Origin: Candidatus Excrementavichristensenella intestinipullorum
Lineage (GTDB): Bacteria; Bacillota; Clostridia; Christensenellales; Aristaeellaceae
Direction: 5' to 3'
NCBI GenBank assembly: GCA_018711685.1
Contig: DVHZ01000148.1
Location: 1 to 41,753, forward strand
DNA: 41,753 nt
Below, piece after piece: positions 1 through 7,587 of the stretch. Under the pieces are notes generated by a model. It had not been told where the DNA came from. It saw only the letters and a list, made by a program, of their open reading frames with translations, and searched no databases. Made by a program: the position numbers and the translations under genes. Position 1 is the first letter of the stretch. Each line of letters begins with the position of its first letter.

Positions 1-455
1 ATGTTGGTTTCCAGATTGAACAGGCTGCGCAGCACGATGTTGATGGTGCCCACGTTTTTGTTCAGCAGCCTGAGCCAGGCCATGGCCCCCACGTAGGGCG
101 GCACCATGTAGGTGAGCACAAACAGGCTGCGGAAGAATTTTTTGCCGTACAGGTTGGTACGCCCCACCAGCCAGGCCAGGGGAAAGGCCAGCAGGGTTCC
201 GAATATCATGGTCATGGTGGCGGCGATCAGGGTATTGGTCAGCGCGCCCCAGTTCATTTCGTAGGTGTATATGCGCTCGAAAGTGCTCAGGGAAAAGCTG
301 CCCTCGGGAAAGAAGGCTTTAAATACCAAATAGAGCAAGGGGAATACCTGAAATACCAGCATAAAGGCCACGATGGCCACGATGATGACCCATTTGGGAT
401 CGAAGCGCGCACCCAGTTTTCCGGCGGCGCTAGGAGCGGGGGCGGTATTGTTCAT
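1..455 (-). CDS. ABC transporter permease, Fe3+/spermidine-type (partial, cut by window edge)
   Basis: The open frame runs from an ATG at 455 off the left end of the window (about 151 codons visible). The N-terminus is short and hydrophilic, then a membrane segment (about residues 23-50, WVIIVAIVAFMLVFQVF), an extracytoplasmic stretch, and two more segments (about 75-100 and 110-135), the last holding MVPPYVGAMAWLRLLN. This is the layout of binding-protein-dependent permeases of the FbpB/PotB class. It lies downstream of the iron-type binding protein gene (577-1599) in the same orientation, so it is probably the membrane component of that importer. The 121-base gap holds a strong hairpin. The substrate is inferred only from the neighbour. 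Confidence 0.85.
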   Translation of the reverse strand, partial: MNNTAPAPSAAGKLGARFDPKWVIIVAIVAFMLVFQVFPLLYLVFKAFFPEGSFSLSTFERIYTYEMNWGALTNTLIAATMTMIFGTLLAFPLAWLVGRTNLYGKKFFRSLFVLTYMVPPYVGAMAWLRLLNKNVGTINIVLRSLFNLETN

Positions 456-516
456 GCGCTCGCACTTCCTTGGATAGTGATGATCAGGCCTTCCCTGACG
501 GGTTGTCCACGGGAGC

Positions 517-545
517 GGGGCGCCGGAGCCAAGCCCCGGCGCCCC
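517..545 (-). promoter_or_regulatory. Intercistronic stem-loop between binding protein and permease genes
   Basis: GGGGCGCCGG (517-526) pairs with CCGGCGCCCC (536-545), a perfect 10-bp stem with a 9-base loop and no T-run after it on the minus strand. In importer operons such a hairpin after the binding-protein gene usually protects the upstream message, so more binding protein than permease is made. That role is inferred. Confidence 0.6.
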
Positions 546-576
546 GAAAGAAGCGGTTACTGCGTATGTGCCCGTA

Positions 577-1599
577 TTATTCCACGGTCACCTTTTCCTG
601 GAACATGGTGCGGATAGCATCCCGCTCGGTATAGCAGCGGACCCAGTCCACGCCGATGTCCTTCTCCATCAGCTCGGTGGTGGCGGCTCCGTCATAGGGC
701 TCCTCCGGATAGTCGGTCAGTACCGAGTGCATCCAGCCCTTGACGATGTAGCTCTGGCCTTCCTCGCCCAGCAGCCACTCGGTAATCTTCTCGCAGGCGG
801 CAATGTTCTTGTTGGCGGACTTGTCCTCGGCCACGGTCATCACCGTGGAGGGAATCAGCACGTTGCCGTCCTCAGGGCAGAACCACTCCAGGGTGGAGCC
901 TTCCTCCTCGCGCTTTTTCAGCACGGACTCTTCCAGGATCATGATCACCTTGCACTCGCCGGTCTCCAGCTTGGCCAGGGCCGAGGAGCCGCTCTCGATC
1001 ATCACGTCTTGGCCGCCCAGGGCGTCAAAGTACTCGTCGCCGTACTTATCCTGCAGGCCCACGATGGTGGCCATGGCGGTGCCCGAGGTCAGGGGGTTGG
1101 ACATGGAAATCATGCCAGCCGCGCTGGTATCATAGGCGAAATCGTAGAAGGTGGTGGGGATATCTTCGTAGGCATACATGTCCGGATTGTAGGCCAGACC
1201 CATGCTGCACACCCGTACCGGATACCAATAGCCCTCTTCGTCGTACTCAAAGCGCAGGTTGGCCGCCTGCTCCGTGATGTACTGATGCAGCCAGCCGCCT
1301 TCCTTCAGCTCCAGAGAATAGGCAGGCTCCGCCACCAGCATCATGTCGCAGCCCAGCACGCCGGTTTCCATTTCGCCCGCCAGCTTGGTCTGCAGCGTAC
1401 CCGTGCCGCCGTAGAAGAACTCCACGTCGCAGTTGGGGAATTCCTCAGCCAGCGCCGCGTCCATCATGTCGATGATGTCCTGATACATGGAGGTGTAGAT
1501 GACAACCTTGCCCGTTACGTCCTCATTTTGGGCCGAGGCCATGGGCGCTAGGGTCAACAGCATCAACAGACACAGCATCAACGCGGACAGTTTCTTCAT
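577..1599 (-). CDS. ABC transporter substrate-binding protein, Fe3+ (AfuA/FbpA, COG1840) type
   Basis: 340 residues. It should capture a substrate outside the membrane and deliver it to the permease encoded downstream. A signal peptide is clear (MKKLSALMLCLLMLLTLAP, then MASAQ), followed by VTGKVVIYTSMYQDII and FYGGTGTLQTKLAGE, typical of the iron/thiamine/phosphonate binding-protein fold family. The C-terminal half has the usual family spacing. The ATG at 1599 is preceded by an AAGGAGG ribosome site. The signal peptide ends in an AXA-like site and has no lipobox cysteine, unlike most Gram-positive binding proteins. Ferric iron is the family default; a phosphonate or other anion is also possible. 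Confidence 0.85.
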   Translation of the reverse strand: MKKLSALMLCLLMLLTLAPMASAQNEDVTGKVVIYTSMYQDIIDMMDAALAEEFPNCDVEFFYGGTGTLQTKLAGEMETGVLGCDMMLVAEPAYSLELKEGGWLHQYITEQAANLRFEYDEEGYWYPVRVCSMGLAYNPDMYAYEDIPTTFYDFAYDTSAAGMISMSNPLTSGTAMATIVGLQDKYGDEYFDALGGQDVMIESGSSALAKLETGECKVIMILEESVLKKREEEGSTLEWFCPEDGNVLIPSTVMTVAEDKSANKNIAACEKITEWLLGEEGQSYIVKGWMHSVLTDYPEEPYDGAATTELMEKDIGVDWVRCYTERDAIRTMFQEKVTVE

Positions 1600-1770
1600 G
1601 GGTAAACCTCCTTTTCTTTCTTTGCATGGTCCTGTTCAACCCGGTATGCTTTTTGCCGGGAAAAACTTCAAATAAGGTGGGTAAAGGTTAAAATCACGGA
1701 CGTTTATATTACAATACACAGCTATTATAATGCAGCAACAAGGCGTGATGTGTTATGGAATAATCTGATA

Positions 1771-1790
1771 AACGTGGCAAAAACGTGGCA
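1771..1790. repeat. Direct repeat AACGTGGCA x2, 11-base period
   Basis: AACGTGGCA occurs at 1771-1779 and again at 1782-1790, one helical turn apart. It lies about 45 bases upstream of the TATAAT-like -10 for the minus-strand importer gene, where an activator could bind. That role is inferred from position. Confidence 0.5.
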
Positions 1791-1878
1791 GTCTATAAAT
1801 GAAAACTATGCACTTAGGAAAAAAAGAAATGTTCCGCCGCTGAGCGTCCCTAAAAAGGTGCGGCGGGCCGCGCAAAAA

Positions 1879-1899
1879 CCGGGGGGCTCCGCCCCCCGG
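1879..1899. repeat. GC-rich palindromic repeat, copy 1
   Basis: CCGGGGGGC / GCCCCCCGG form a perfect 9-bp stem around a 3-base loop (tcc). Read on the minus strand, it and the preceding AGGGAGTCC match the copy at 3576-3598, so the two copies are inverted relative to each other. It lies 77 bases beyond the end of the HAD gene and could also act in transcript termination. Confidence 0.7.
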
Positions 1900-1975
1900 A
1901 CTCCCTGGCCAGGGGGCGTTTCCCCTGGACCCCCCGGCGCATCGCCTGGCCCCTGAGACAGGAGCACAGAAAAGG

Positions 1976-2656
1976 TCAATCCTTCAAAGCATCCAGCCAA
2001 CGCTGGGCTTGGGTAAAATCCTGAACCCATACGTCCACATAGGGATTATCCCGCAGCAGGCGAGTGCCCGGCGGTACGATACCCACCACCCGTCCAACGC
2101 CCGCGTTATGGGCGGCCAACACGCCGATGGGAGCGTCTTCCACCACGGCGCACTCCTGCGGTGGCAGCCCAATTGCCTGAGCGGCGGCCTGGTAAAAATC
2201 CGGATGGGGCTTGCCCGGGCGGCTATGGTCGTTGAACACCACACACCGCCGCTCAAAATACCGGCTCAGGCCCATGTGCTGGAAGTAGAAATCCACATTG
2301 CCGATTTCTGCCGAAGTGGCGATCCCGTGGGGGATATGGCGGCTCTGCAATTCCCTCAGTAGCGCCCCAGCGCCGGGAGCCAGGCAAAAACCCTGAGGGT
2401 CCCTGAGGCACATCTCCCGGTAAATCTCTTCCTTTTCCTCGGCCAATGCCAGCACGTCCGCCGGATCGGCAGGGATATAGCCCAGCAAAAAGCCGATGAA
2501 CTCCCGATTAGGCCTGCCGTGAAGATCCAAAAACTCCTGATCGGTGATGGTACGGCCTGCATGGCGCAGGGCGAAGGCACGCCATGCCGCCTCGTTCTTA
2601 TCCCCATCCCAAAACAGGGTTCCATTGAAATCGAATATTACGCCCCGTATGGCCAT
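1976..2656 (-). CDS. HAD-superfamily hydrolase, beta-phosphoglucomutase/phosphatase-like
   Basis: 226 residues. The first HAD motif FDFNGTLFWDG (residues 7-17) has Asn where the second catalytic Asp of DxD phosphatases usually sits (D-F-N). Other motifs follow: ATSAE near 110, K in RPGKPHPDFY near 150, and VEDAPIGVLAAHNAG near 170. The size and alpha-helical cap fit the PGM/phosphatase subfamily. The ATG at 2656 is chosen because it begins directly before the first motif and has GGGGGTGGG upstream; the longer frame overlaps the spo0A-like gene. It lies 76 bases after that gene and may be co-transcribed, but it also has its own promoter candidate at 2688-2716. The substrate is unknown. Confidence 0.85.
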   Translation of the reverse strand: MAIRGVIFDFNGTLFWDGDKNEAAWRAFALRHAGRTITDQEFLDLHGRPNREFIGFLLGYIPADPADVLALAEEKEEIYREMCLRDPQGFCLAPGAGALLRELQSRHIPHGIATSAEIGNVDFYFQHMGLSRYFERRCVVFNDHSRPGKPHPDFYQAAAQAIGLPPQECAVVEDAPIGVLAAHNAGVGRVVGIVPPGTRLLRDNPYVDVWVQDFTQAQRWLDALKD

Positions 2657-2687
2657 TTGCCCACCCCCGCATCTTTCGTACCCGTTC

Positions 2688-2716
2688 AGTGTATCAGCGG
2701 CTGACGGCGAGGACAA
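2688..2716 (-). promoter_or_regulatory. Sigma-A-type promoter candidate for the HAD gene
   Basis: On the minus strand, TTGTCC (2711-2716) is separated by 17 bases from TACACT (2688-2693); each box has 4 of 6 consensus bases. The start codon at 2656 lies about 25 bases beyond the expected transcription start. Confidence 0.4.
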
Positions 2717-2732
2717 GCGCGGTGGTATTAAT

Positions 2733-3245
2733 TCATCCCCAGGGGCAGGAAAGTGGGCGGCGCAAGCGATAGGCCAATTCAGCGATGAACTCTCCGCTGG
2801 TCGGCTTACCCCGCTGAGGGTGAACGATGCCACCGAAATATTTGGCCGCCACTTGGGGGCTACACCGAGCAAACGCCTGTTCTATCGCATAGCGGATACT
2901 TCGCTCCACAGTCGCGGGACTCACTCCCAGTTGACTGGCCACAGCGGGATATAGCTCTTTGGTCAACGCTCTGCACAGCAGGGGCTGCCGGGCGGCCAAG
3001 ACGATGGCCTGGACCAGGCATGGATAGCCTACAAGGCGGTTGGACACGCCCAATTCCCGCAGCATTTCCCTCGCTTGTAGAAGGGCCTGAGCTTCATCCA
3101 AAGGCTCCTGACATCCGGGTTCTACCTTTGTCACCCGATAGACACAGGTTTTAGCACGATTCAGAGCACCCGCAAAATCGGTGCATCCCCTGGGCATTAC
3201 CAGATACATTCGCATCGGTTCGCCAGCATAGGCAACGCTTTCCAT
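2733..3245 (-). CDS. Stand-alone Spo0A C-terminal DNA-binding domain protein
   Basis: 170 residues. The second half matches the sporulation response regulator Spo0A effector domain: LGVSNRLVGYPCLVQAIVLA, then LYPAVASQLGVSPATVERSIR (recognition-helix region), YFGG and GKPTSGEFIAELAYRLR near the C-terminus. The first 55 residues are not a receiver domain: there is no phosphorylated-Asp pocket and the segment is too short. The ATG at 3245 is chosen for its AAAGGAG site 7 bases upstream; an ATG at 3269 is less likely. The upstream region is AT-rich, with TATAAT on the minus strand at 3281-3286. It probably binds DNA without phosphorelay control; targets are unknown. A HAD phosphatase follows in the same direction. 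Confidence 0.85.
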   Translation of the reverse strand: MESVAYAGEPMRMYLVMPRGCTDFAGALNRAKTCVYRVTKVEPGCQEPLDEAQALLQAREMLRELGVSNRLVGYPCLVQAIVLAARQPLLCRALTKELYPAVASQLGVSPATVERSIRYAIEQAFARCSPQVAAKYFGGIVHPQRGKPTSGEFIAELAYRLRRPLSCPWG

Positions 3246-3575
3246 GGCCGTACTCCTTTCATTTCTCATTGGATATTTCTATTATAATTCGTAATTGTTT
3301 CAAATATATTACGTATCATCATAAAAATGTCATTTTTTCAAGGAAATATAGCCCATATAACCCGCATGAGGGAAATTTCGGCTCCTGAGTAGACCAATTC
3401 CGCCGGCCTCACGCTTCGCCGCAGAGAGCGGCATTGGGGGACCGCCAGAACCCCACATCTCCGATAACCCACGCCCCAAAAAGCCCCGCACCCACCATAA
3501 CCCTACCACTCCCCACACCGCAGCAACTACCGCCGCATCAGAACGGCAAAAGCAGCGCCCATCGCGTCAGGGGGT

Positions 3576-3598
3576 CCCGGGGGGCGGAGCCCCCCGGG
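3576..3598. repeat. GC-rich palindromic repeat, copy 2 (inverted relative to copy 1)
   Basis: CCCGGGGGGC / GCCCCCCGGG pair perfectly (10 bp) around gga. With the preceding AGGGGGTC it matches the minus-strand reading of 1879-1899 almost base for base. Confidence 0.7.
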
Positions 3599-3805
3599 GG
3601 GGTCAGGGCCGCCGCGGTCGAGCGGCGGCCCTGACTAGGCGATGCTCTCGCCTTTATTGACTAGGCTGTTTGCTCCATGGGGTGACTCCAGCGGATAAAA
3701 CCCGTGCGCTGGGCCTGCGGCGCACCTGCCAAAGGATAAGGCCCGTGCGCTATGGCCGCGGCTTTCCTCGTCAAAGAGTAAGCCTGGTGGCCGGGCAGAG
3801 CGCAC

Positions 3806-3838
3806 AAAAGGGCCCGGGCGTTGGAAACACCCGGGCCG
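3806..3838 (-). terminator. Rho-independent terminator of the purine operon
   Basis: On the minus strand, GGCCCGGG (3830-3837) pairs with CCCGGGCC (3811-3818), extended by G-U/A-U pairs towards the loop, and is followed by CTTTTG. It lies about 50 bases after the purL stop codon. Confidence 0.8.
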
Positions 3839-3888
3839 AAGCTATATCTTTTCAAGGTTCACCGGATAAGTGCCGTCAGGCGCAGGCC

Positions 3889-6800
3889 TCAATCGGCAAA
3901 ATAGGCCACCGCGCTTTCGAACATGCCCAACTGGTAATCGCCGGGCACGTTCTTGTACAGCTGGCCGCCCACGCGCTCGGCGTGGGCCATCTTGCCGAAC
4001 ACCCGCCCGTCGGGGGAGGTGATGCCCTCGATGGCGTCCACCGAGCCGTTGGGGTTGTGCAGCACGTCCATGGTCACATGTCCCGCCAAATCCACGTACT
4101 GGGTGGCGATCTGGCCGTTCTCCGCCAAGCGGCGCAGCACCTCCGGGCTGGCCACAAAGCGGCCCTCGCCGTGGGAAACCGGGGCCATATACACCCCGCC
4201 CTGCCTGGCCTTCATGAGCCAGGGGGATTTCACCGAGCTCACCCGCACCGCCACCAGCCGGGACTGATGCCGTCCGATGTGGTTGAAGGTCAGGGTGGGG
4301 GCGTCCGGCTCCTGGTCCCGAATCTCTCCCCAGGGGGTGAGCCCCAGCTTGATGAGGGCCTGGAAGCCGTTGCAGATGCCGCCGATGAGGCCGTCCCGCG
4401 CCTTGAGCAATGCCATCACCTGATCCCGCACCTGGGGACTGCGCAGGAAGGCGGTGATGAACTTGCCCGAGCCGTCGGGCTCGTCGCCGCCGGAGAAGCC
4501 GCCGGGGATGAACAAAATCTGGGAATCCGCCAGGGCGGCGGCGAACTGCTCCACCGACTGGGCCACGTCCTGGGCGGTCAGGTTGCGCACCACCATCACC
4601 TGGGGCCGGGCGCCCGCCGCCTCAAAGGCGCGAGCGGTGTCGTATTCGCAGTTGGTGCCGGGGAAGGCGGGAATCAGCACCTTGGGCTTGGCCACCCGGA
4701 CCTTGGCGCTGCGGGGACCGGGCTGGGTCCAGTCGTAGGCGCGGGGCTGGGGATACTGCCTGTCCACGGTGGCGGGGAACACCTTGTCCAGCCGCCCCTC
4801 GTAGAGCTTTTCCAGGCCCTCCATGGGCACCCCGCCCAGGGTATATTCCCCGGTGGTATGGCCGATGACGCCCTGGGCCTGGTCCTCCCCGGCGTATTCC
4901 ACCAGGAAGCCGCCGTAATGGCGCTGGAACAGGGCGAGGGGATCGCAGCACAGCGCCACGCCCAGCCGGTTGCCCAGGCCCATCTTGAACAGGCCCTCCG
5001 CCGCGCCGCCGTAGCCCAGCGCCCAAGCGGAAAGGATCTTGCCCTGGGCCAGGCCCTGGCGCACCTGGCGGAACAGCGCCTTCTGGCTGTCGGGTTGGGG
5101 AAGGCCGTTTTCCCTGTATTCGGGCAGCAGCAGCCCCACGGGCGAACCCGCCTTCTGGAAGGCGTTGCCCCGGATATCCTTGGCGGGGCAGGCGGTGACG
5201 GCAAAGCACACCAGGGTGGGGGGCACGTGCATCTTTTCAAAGGAGCCGCTCATGGAGTCCTTGCCGCCGATGGCCGCCACGCCGAAATCCAGCTGGGCGT
5301 CCAAAGCGCCCAGCAGGGCGGCCATGGGCCGGCCCCACACCTGGGGTTCGCTGGTCATGCGCTGGAAGTATTCCTGCAGGGTCAAATGGGCATTGTCCAC
5401 GGTAGCGCCCATGGCGGTCAGGCGGCTCAGCGCCTCCACCACTGCCAGGTACGCGCCCCGGTAGGGGCTCTTTTCGCTGACGTAGGGGTTGAACCCGTAG
5501 GCCATGGCCGAGCAGGTGGCGCTCTCCCCCTCCAGGGCTGGGATCAGGGAGGCCATGCCCTGGGCCGGGGTGAGCTGCCGCCGTCCGCCAAAGGGCATCA
5601 GCAGGGCGCTGGCGCCATTGGTGGCGTCGAACCGCTCCACCAGGCCCCGGCGGGAGCACACGTTCAAATCCTGGACCAGCTGGGTGAGGGCCTGGGCAAA
5701 ACCGGCGGGCTTCTCCTGCTCCAGGGGCAGCTGGGGCTCCACCAAAGCGCTGGCCGACTTGCTGGCCCCGTTGCTGTTCAGGAAGTCCCGGCTGATGTCC
5801 ACGATCACCCGGCCGTTCCAGCGCATGGTGAGCCGGGGTTCTTCCGTGACCCGGGCCACCACCGTGGCCTCCAGGTTCTCCTCGTGGGCCAGGGCCAGGA
5901 AGGCGTCCACGTCCTGGGGGGCCAGCACCACCGCCATGCGCTCCTGGGATTCGGAGATGGCCAGCTCGGTGCCGTCCAGGCCCTCGTACTTGCGGGGCAC
6001 CTTGTTGAGGTCGATGTCCAGCCCGTCGGCCAATTCGCCGATGGCTACCGACACGCCCCCCGCGCCAAAGTCGTTGCAGCGCTTAATCAGTTTGGCCGCC
6101 CGGGGGTCCCGGAACAGGCGCTGGAGCTTGCGCTCCTCGGGGGCGTTGCCCTTCTGCACCTCGGCCCCGCAGGTTTCCAGGGAGCTGAGGGTGTGGCTCT
6201 TGCTGGAGCCGGTGGCGCCGCCGCAGCCGTCCCGGCCGGTGCGCCCACCCAGCAGCACCACCTGATCCCCGGGGACGGGGCGCAGGCGGCGCACGTTTTC
6301 CACCGGCGCCGCGCCCACCACCGCGCCGATCTCCATGCGCTTGGCGGCGTAGCCTGGGTGATAGATCTCATCCACGTAGGAGGTGGCCAGGCCGATCTGG
6401 TTGCCGTAGGCGCTGTAGCCTGCGGCGGCGGAGGTGACCAACTGGCGCTGGGGCAGCTTGCCGGGCAAGGTATCCTCCACCGGGCGGGTGGGGTCCGCCG
6501 CACCGGTGACCCGCATGGCCTGGTACACGTAGCCCCGGCCGGACAGGGGGTCCCGGATGGCGCCGCCGATACAGGTGGCCGCGCCGCCGAAGGGCTCGAT
6601 CTCGGTGGGGTGGTTGTGGGTTTCGTTCTTAAACAGCAGGAGCCACTGTTCCCGGCTGCCGTCCAGCTTGTCCACCGCCAATTTGACGGTGCAGGCGTTG
6701 ATCTCCTCGGACTCGTCCAGGTCGTTGAGCAGCCCCTTGGCCTTCAGCGCCTTGGCGCCGATGGTGGCCAAATCCATCAGGGTGACCGGCCGGTCCCCCC

Positions 6801-7569
6801 GGCCCAGGGCCTGCCGCTCCAGCTGGTAGCGGCGGTAAGCGGCCTCCACGTCGGCGTCCTCAAAGCGCACCTGGTCGATGTGGGTGAGGAAGGTGGTGTG
6901 GCGGCAGTGATCGGACCAATAGGTATCGATCATCCTCAGCTCGGTGAGGGTGGGGTCCCGCTTTTCCCCCTGGAAATAGCGCTGGCAGAAGGCGATGTCC
7001 GCCTGGTCCATGGCCAGGCCGTACTGGCGGATCATGCCGGCCAAGCCCTGGGCGTCCAGGGCGGTAAAGCCGGTGAGGGTGGGCACGGTTTCGGGCCGGT
7101 CGTAGGCCATGCGCAGGGTCTGGACCCGGTCCAAGGAGGCTTCCCGCTTTTCCACCGGGTTGATCAGATGCTTTTTGATGGCCGCCATCTGGTCCCGGTC
7201 CACCTGTCCGTAGAACAGGTAGACCTGGGCGGTGCGCACCGTGGGCCTGTCGCACTGGGCCATGAGCTGCACGCACTGGGCGGCGGAGTCCGCCCGCTGG
7301 TCAAACTGGCCGGGCAGGTATTCGCTGGCCAGCACGCAATCGGCATCCTGGGGCAGGTGCTCCAGCACCTGGTCCAGGGGGGGCTCTGAAAAGATGGTGG
7401 GCACGGCAGCCTCGAACAGGGCCGGGTCGATGTCCTCCACGTCGTAGCGGTTGATCACCCGCACCCGCTTCAACCCTTCGATGCGCAAAAAGTCCCGCAG
7501 CTCCTCCAGCAGGGAGCTGGCCTCATGATCGAAACCCGGCTTTTTTTCCACGTATACCCGATAGACCAT
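3889..7569 (-). CDS. purL: Phosphoribosylformylglycinamidine synthase, single-chain
   Basis: 1226 residues, catalysing FGAR + Gln + ATP to FGAM. This is the large fused form: an N-terminal PurS-like region (about 1-150), the ATP-grasp-like synthetase core with HNHPTEIEPFGGAATCIGGA (about 316-335) and GRTGRDGCGGATGSSKSH, and a glutamine amidotransferase domain from about residue 963. The amidotransferase has the nucleophile Cys1066 in GGICNGFQAL and its His in SHGEGRF (about 1133). B. subtilis uses three proteins (PurS, PurQ, PurL) for the same reaction. The ATG at 7569 has GGAGGG upstream. Last gene of the operon, 18 bases after purD. Confidence 0.97.
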   Translation of the reverse strand: MVYRVYVEKKPGFDHEASSLLEELRDFLRIEGLKRVRVINRYDVEDIDPALFEAAVPTIFSEPPLDQVLEHLPQDADCVLASEYLPGQFDQRADSAAQCVQLMAQCDRPTVRTAQVYLFYGQVDRDQMAAIKKHLINPVEKREASLDRVQTLRMAYDRPETVPTLTGFTALDAQGLAGMIRQYGLAMDQADIAFCQRYFQGEKRDPTLTELRMIDTYWSDHCRHTTFLTHIDQVRFEDADVEAAYRRYQLERQALGRGDRPVTLMDLATIGAKALKAKGLLNDLDESEEINACTVKLAVDKLDGSREQWLLLFKNETHNHPTEIEPFGGAATCIGGAIRDPLSGRGYVYQAMRVTGAADPTRPVEDTLPGKLPQRQLVTSAAAGYSAYGNQIGLATSYVDEIYHPGYAAKRMEIGAVVGAAPVENVRRLRPVPGDQVVLLGGRTGRDGCGGATGSSKSHTLSSLETCGAEVQKGNAPEERKLQRLFRDPRAAKLIKRCNDFGAGGVSVAIGELADGLDIDLNKVPRKYEGLDGTELAISESQERMAVVLAPQDVDAFLALAHEENLEATVVARVTEEPRLTMRWNGRVIVDISRDFLNSNGASKSASALVEPQLPLEQEKPAGFAQALTQLVQDLNVCSRRGLVERFDATNGASALLMPFGGRRQLTPAQGMASLIPALEGESATCSAMAYGFNPYVSEKSPYRGAYLAVVEALSRLTAMGATVDNAHLTLQEYFQRMTSEPQVWGRPMAALLGALDAQLDFGVAAIGGKDSMSGSFEKMHVPPTLVCFAVTACPAKDIRGNAFQKAGSPVGLLLPEYRENGLPQPDSQKALFRQVRQGLAQGKILSAWALGYGGAAEGLFKMGLGNRLGVALCCDPLALFQRHYGGFLVEYAGEDQAQGVIGHTTGEYTLGGVPMEGLEKLYEGRLDKVFPATVDRQYPQPRAYDWTQPGPRSAKVRVAKPKVLIPAFPGTNCEYDTARAFEAAGARPQVMVVRNLTAQDVAQSVEQFAAALADSQILFIPGGFSGGDEPDGSGKFITAFLRSPQVRDQVMALLKARDGLIGGICNGFQALIKLGLTPWGEIRDQEPDAPTLTFNHIGRHQSRLVAVRVSSVKSPWLMKARQGGVYMAPVSHGEGRFVASPEVLRRLAENGQIATQYVDLAGHVTMDVLHNPNGSVDAIEGITSPDGRVFGKMAHAERVGGQLYKNVPGDYQLGMFESAVAYFAD

Positions 7570-7587
7570 AGCGCTCTGCCCTCCTCT

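Larger units (their letters stand above)
1600..1975. other. Intergenic region upstream of the binding-protein gene
   Basis: 376 bases without a credible gene. 1690-1830 is AT-rich and holds a self-complementary ATTATAAT (1724-1731) that can serve as a -10 on either strand, with no good -35 for the minus strand. A direct repeat lies at 1771-1790. 1860-1950 is a GC-rich palindromic block (hairpin 1879-1899) immediately downstream of the HAD gene. Confidence 0.6.
3246..3888. other. Intergenic region between the spo0A-like gene and purL
   Basis: 643 bases. 3270-3345 is strongly AT-rich and contains the presumed promoter of the spo0A-like gene. 3390-3570 shows no gene or motif that I can support. 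3570-3640 holds GC-rich palindromes, including the second copy of the repeat at 1879-1899 and a GCCGCCGCGGTCGAGCGGCGGC hairpin region (3610-3635). 3806-3838 is the purine operon terminator. Confidence 0.6.

Noticed and set aside
1750-2030. Short frames in the GC-rich palindromic block near 1900
   Set aside because: Pro/Gly-rich translations of a palindrome on both strands; no ribosome site.
3330-3855. Small frames between the spo0A-like gene and purL
   Set aside because: No ribosome site, biased composition, and one overlaps the operon terminator.
3670-7389. Long plus-strand frame (1239 codons) opposite purL
   Set aside because: It is the antisense shadow of purL in GC-rich codons; it has no ribosome site and no family motifs, and its Gly/His/Leu-rich composition is what the reverse of purL codons gives.
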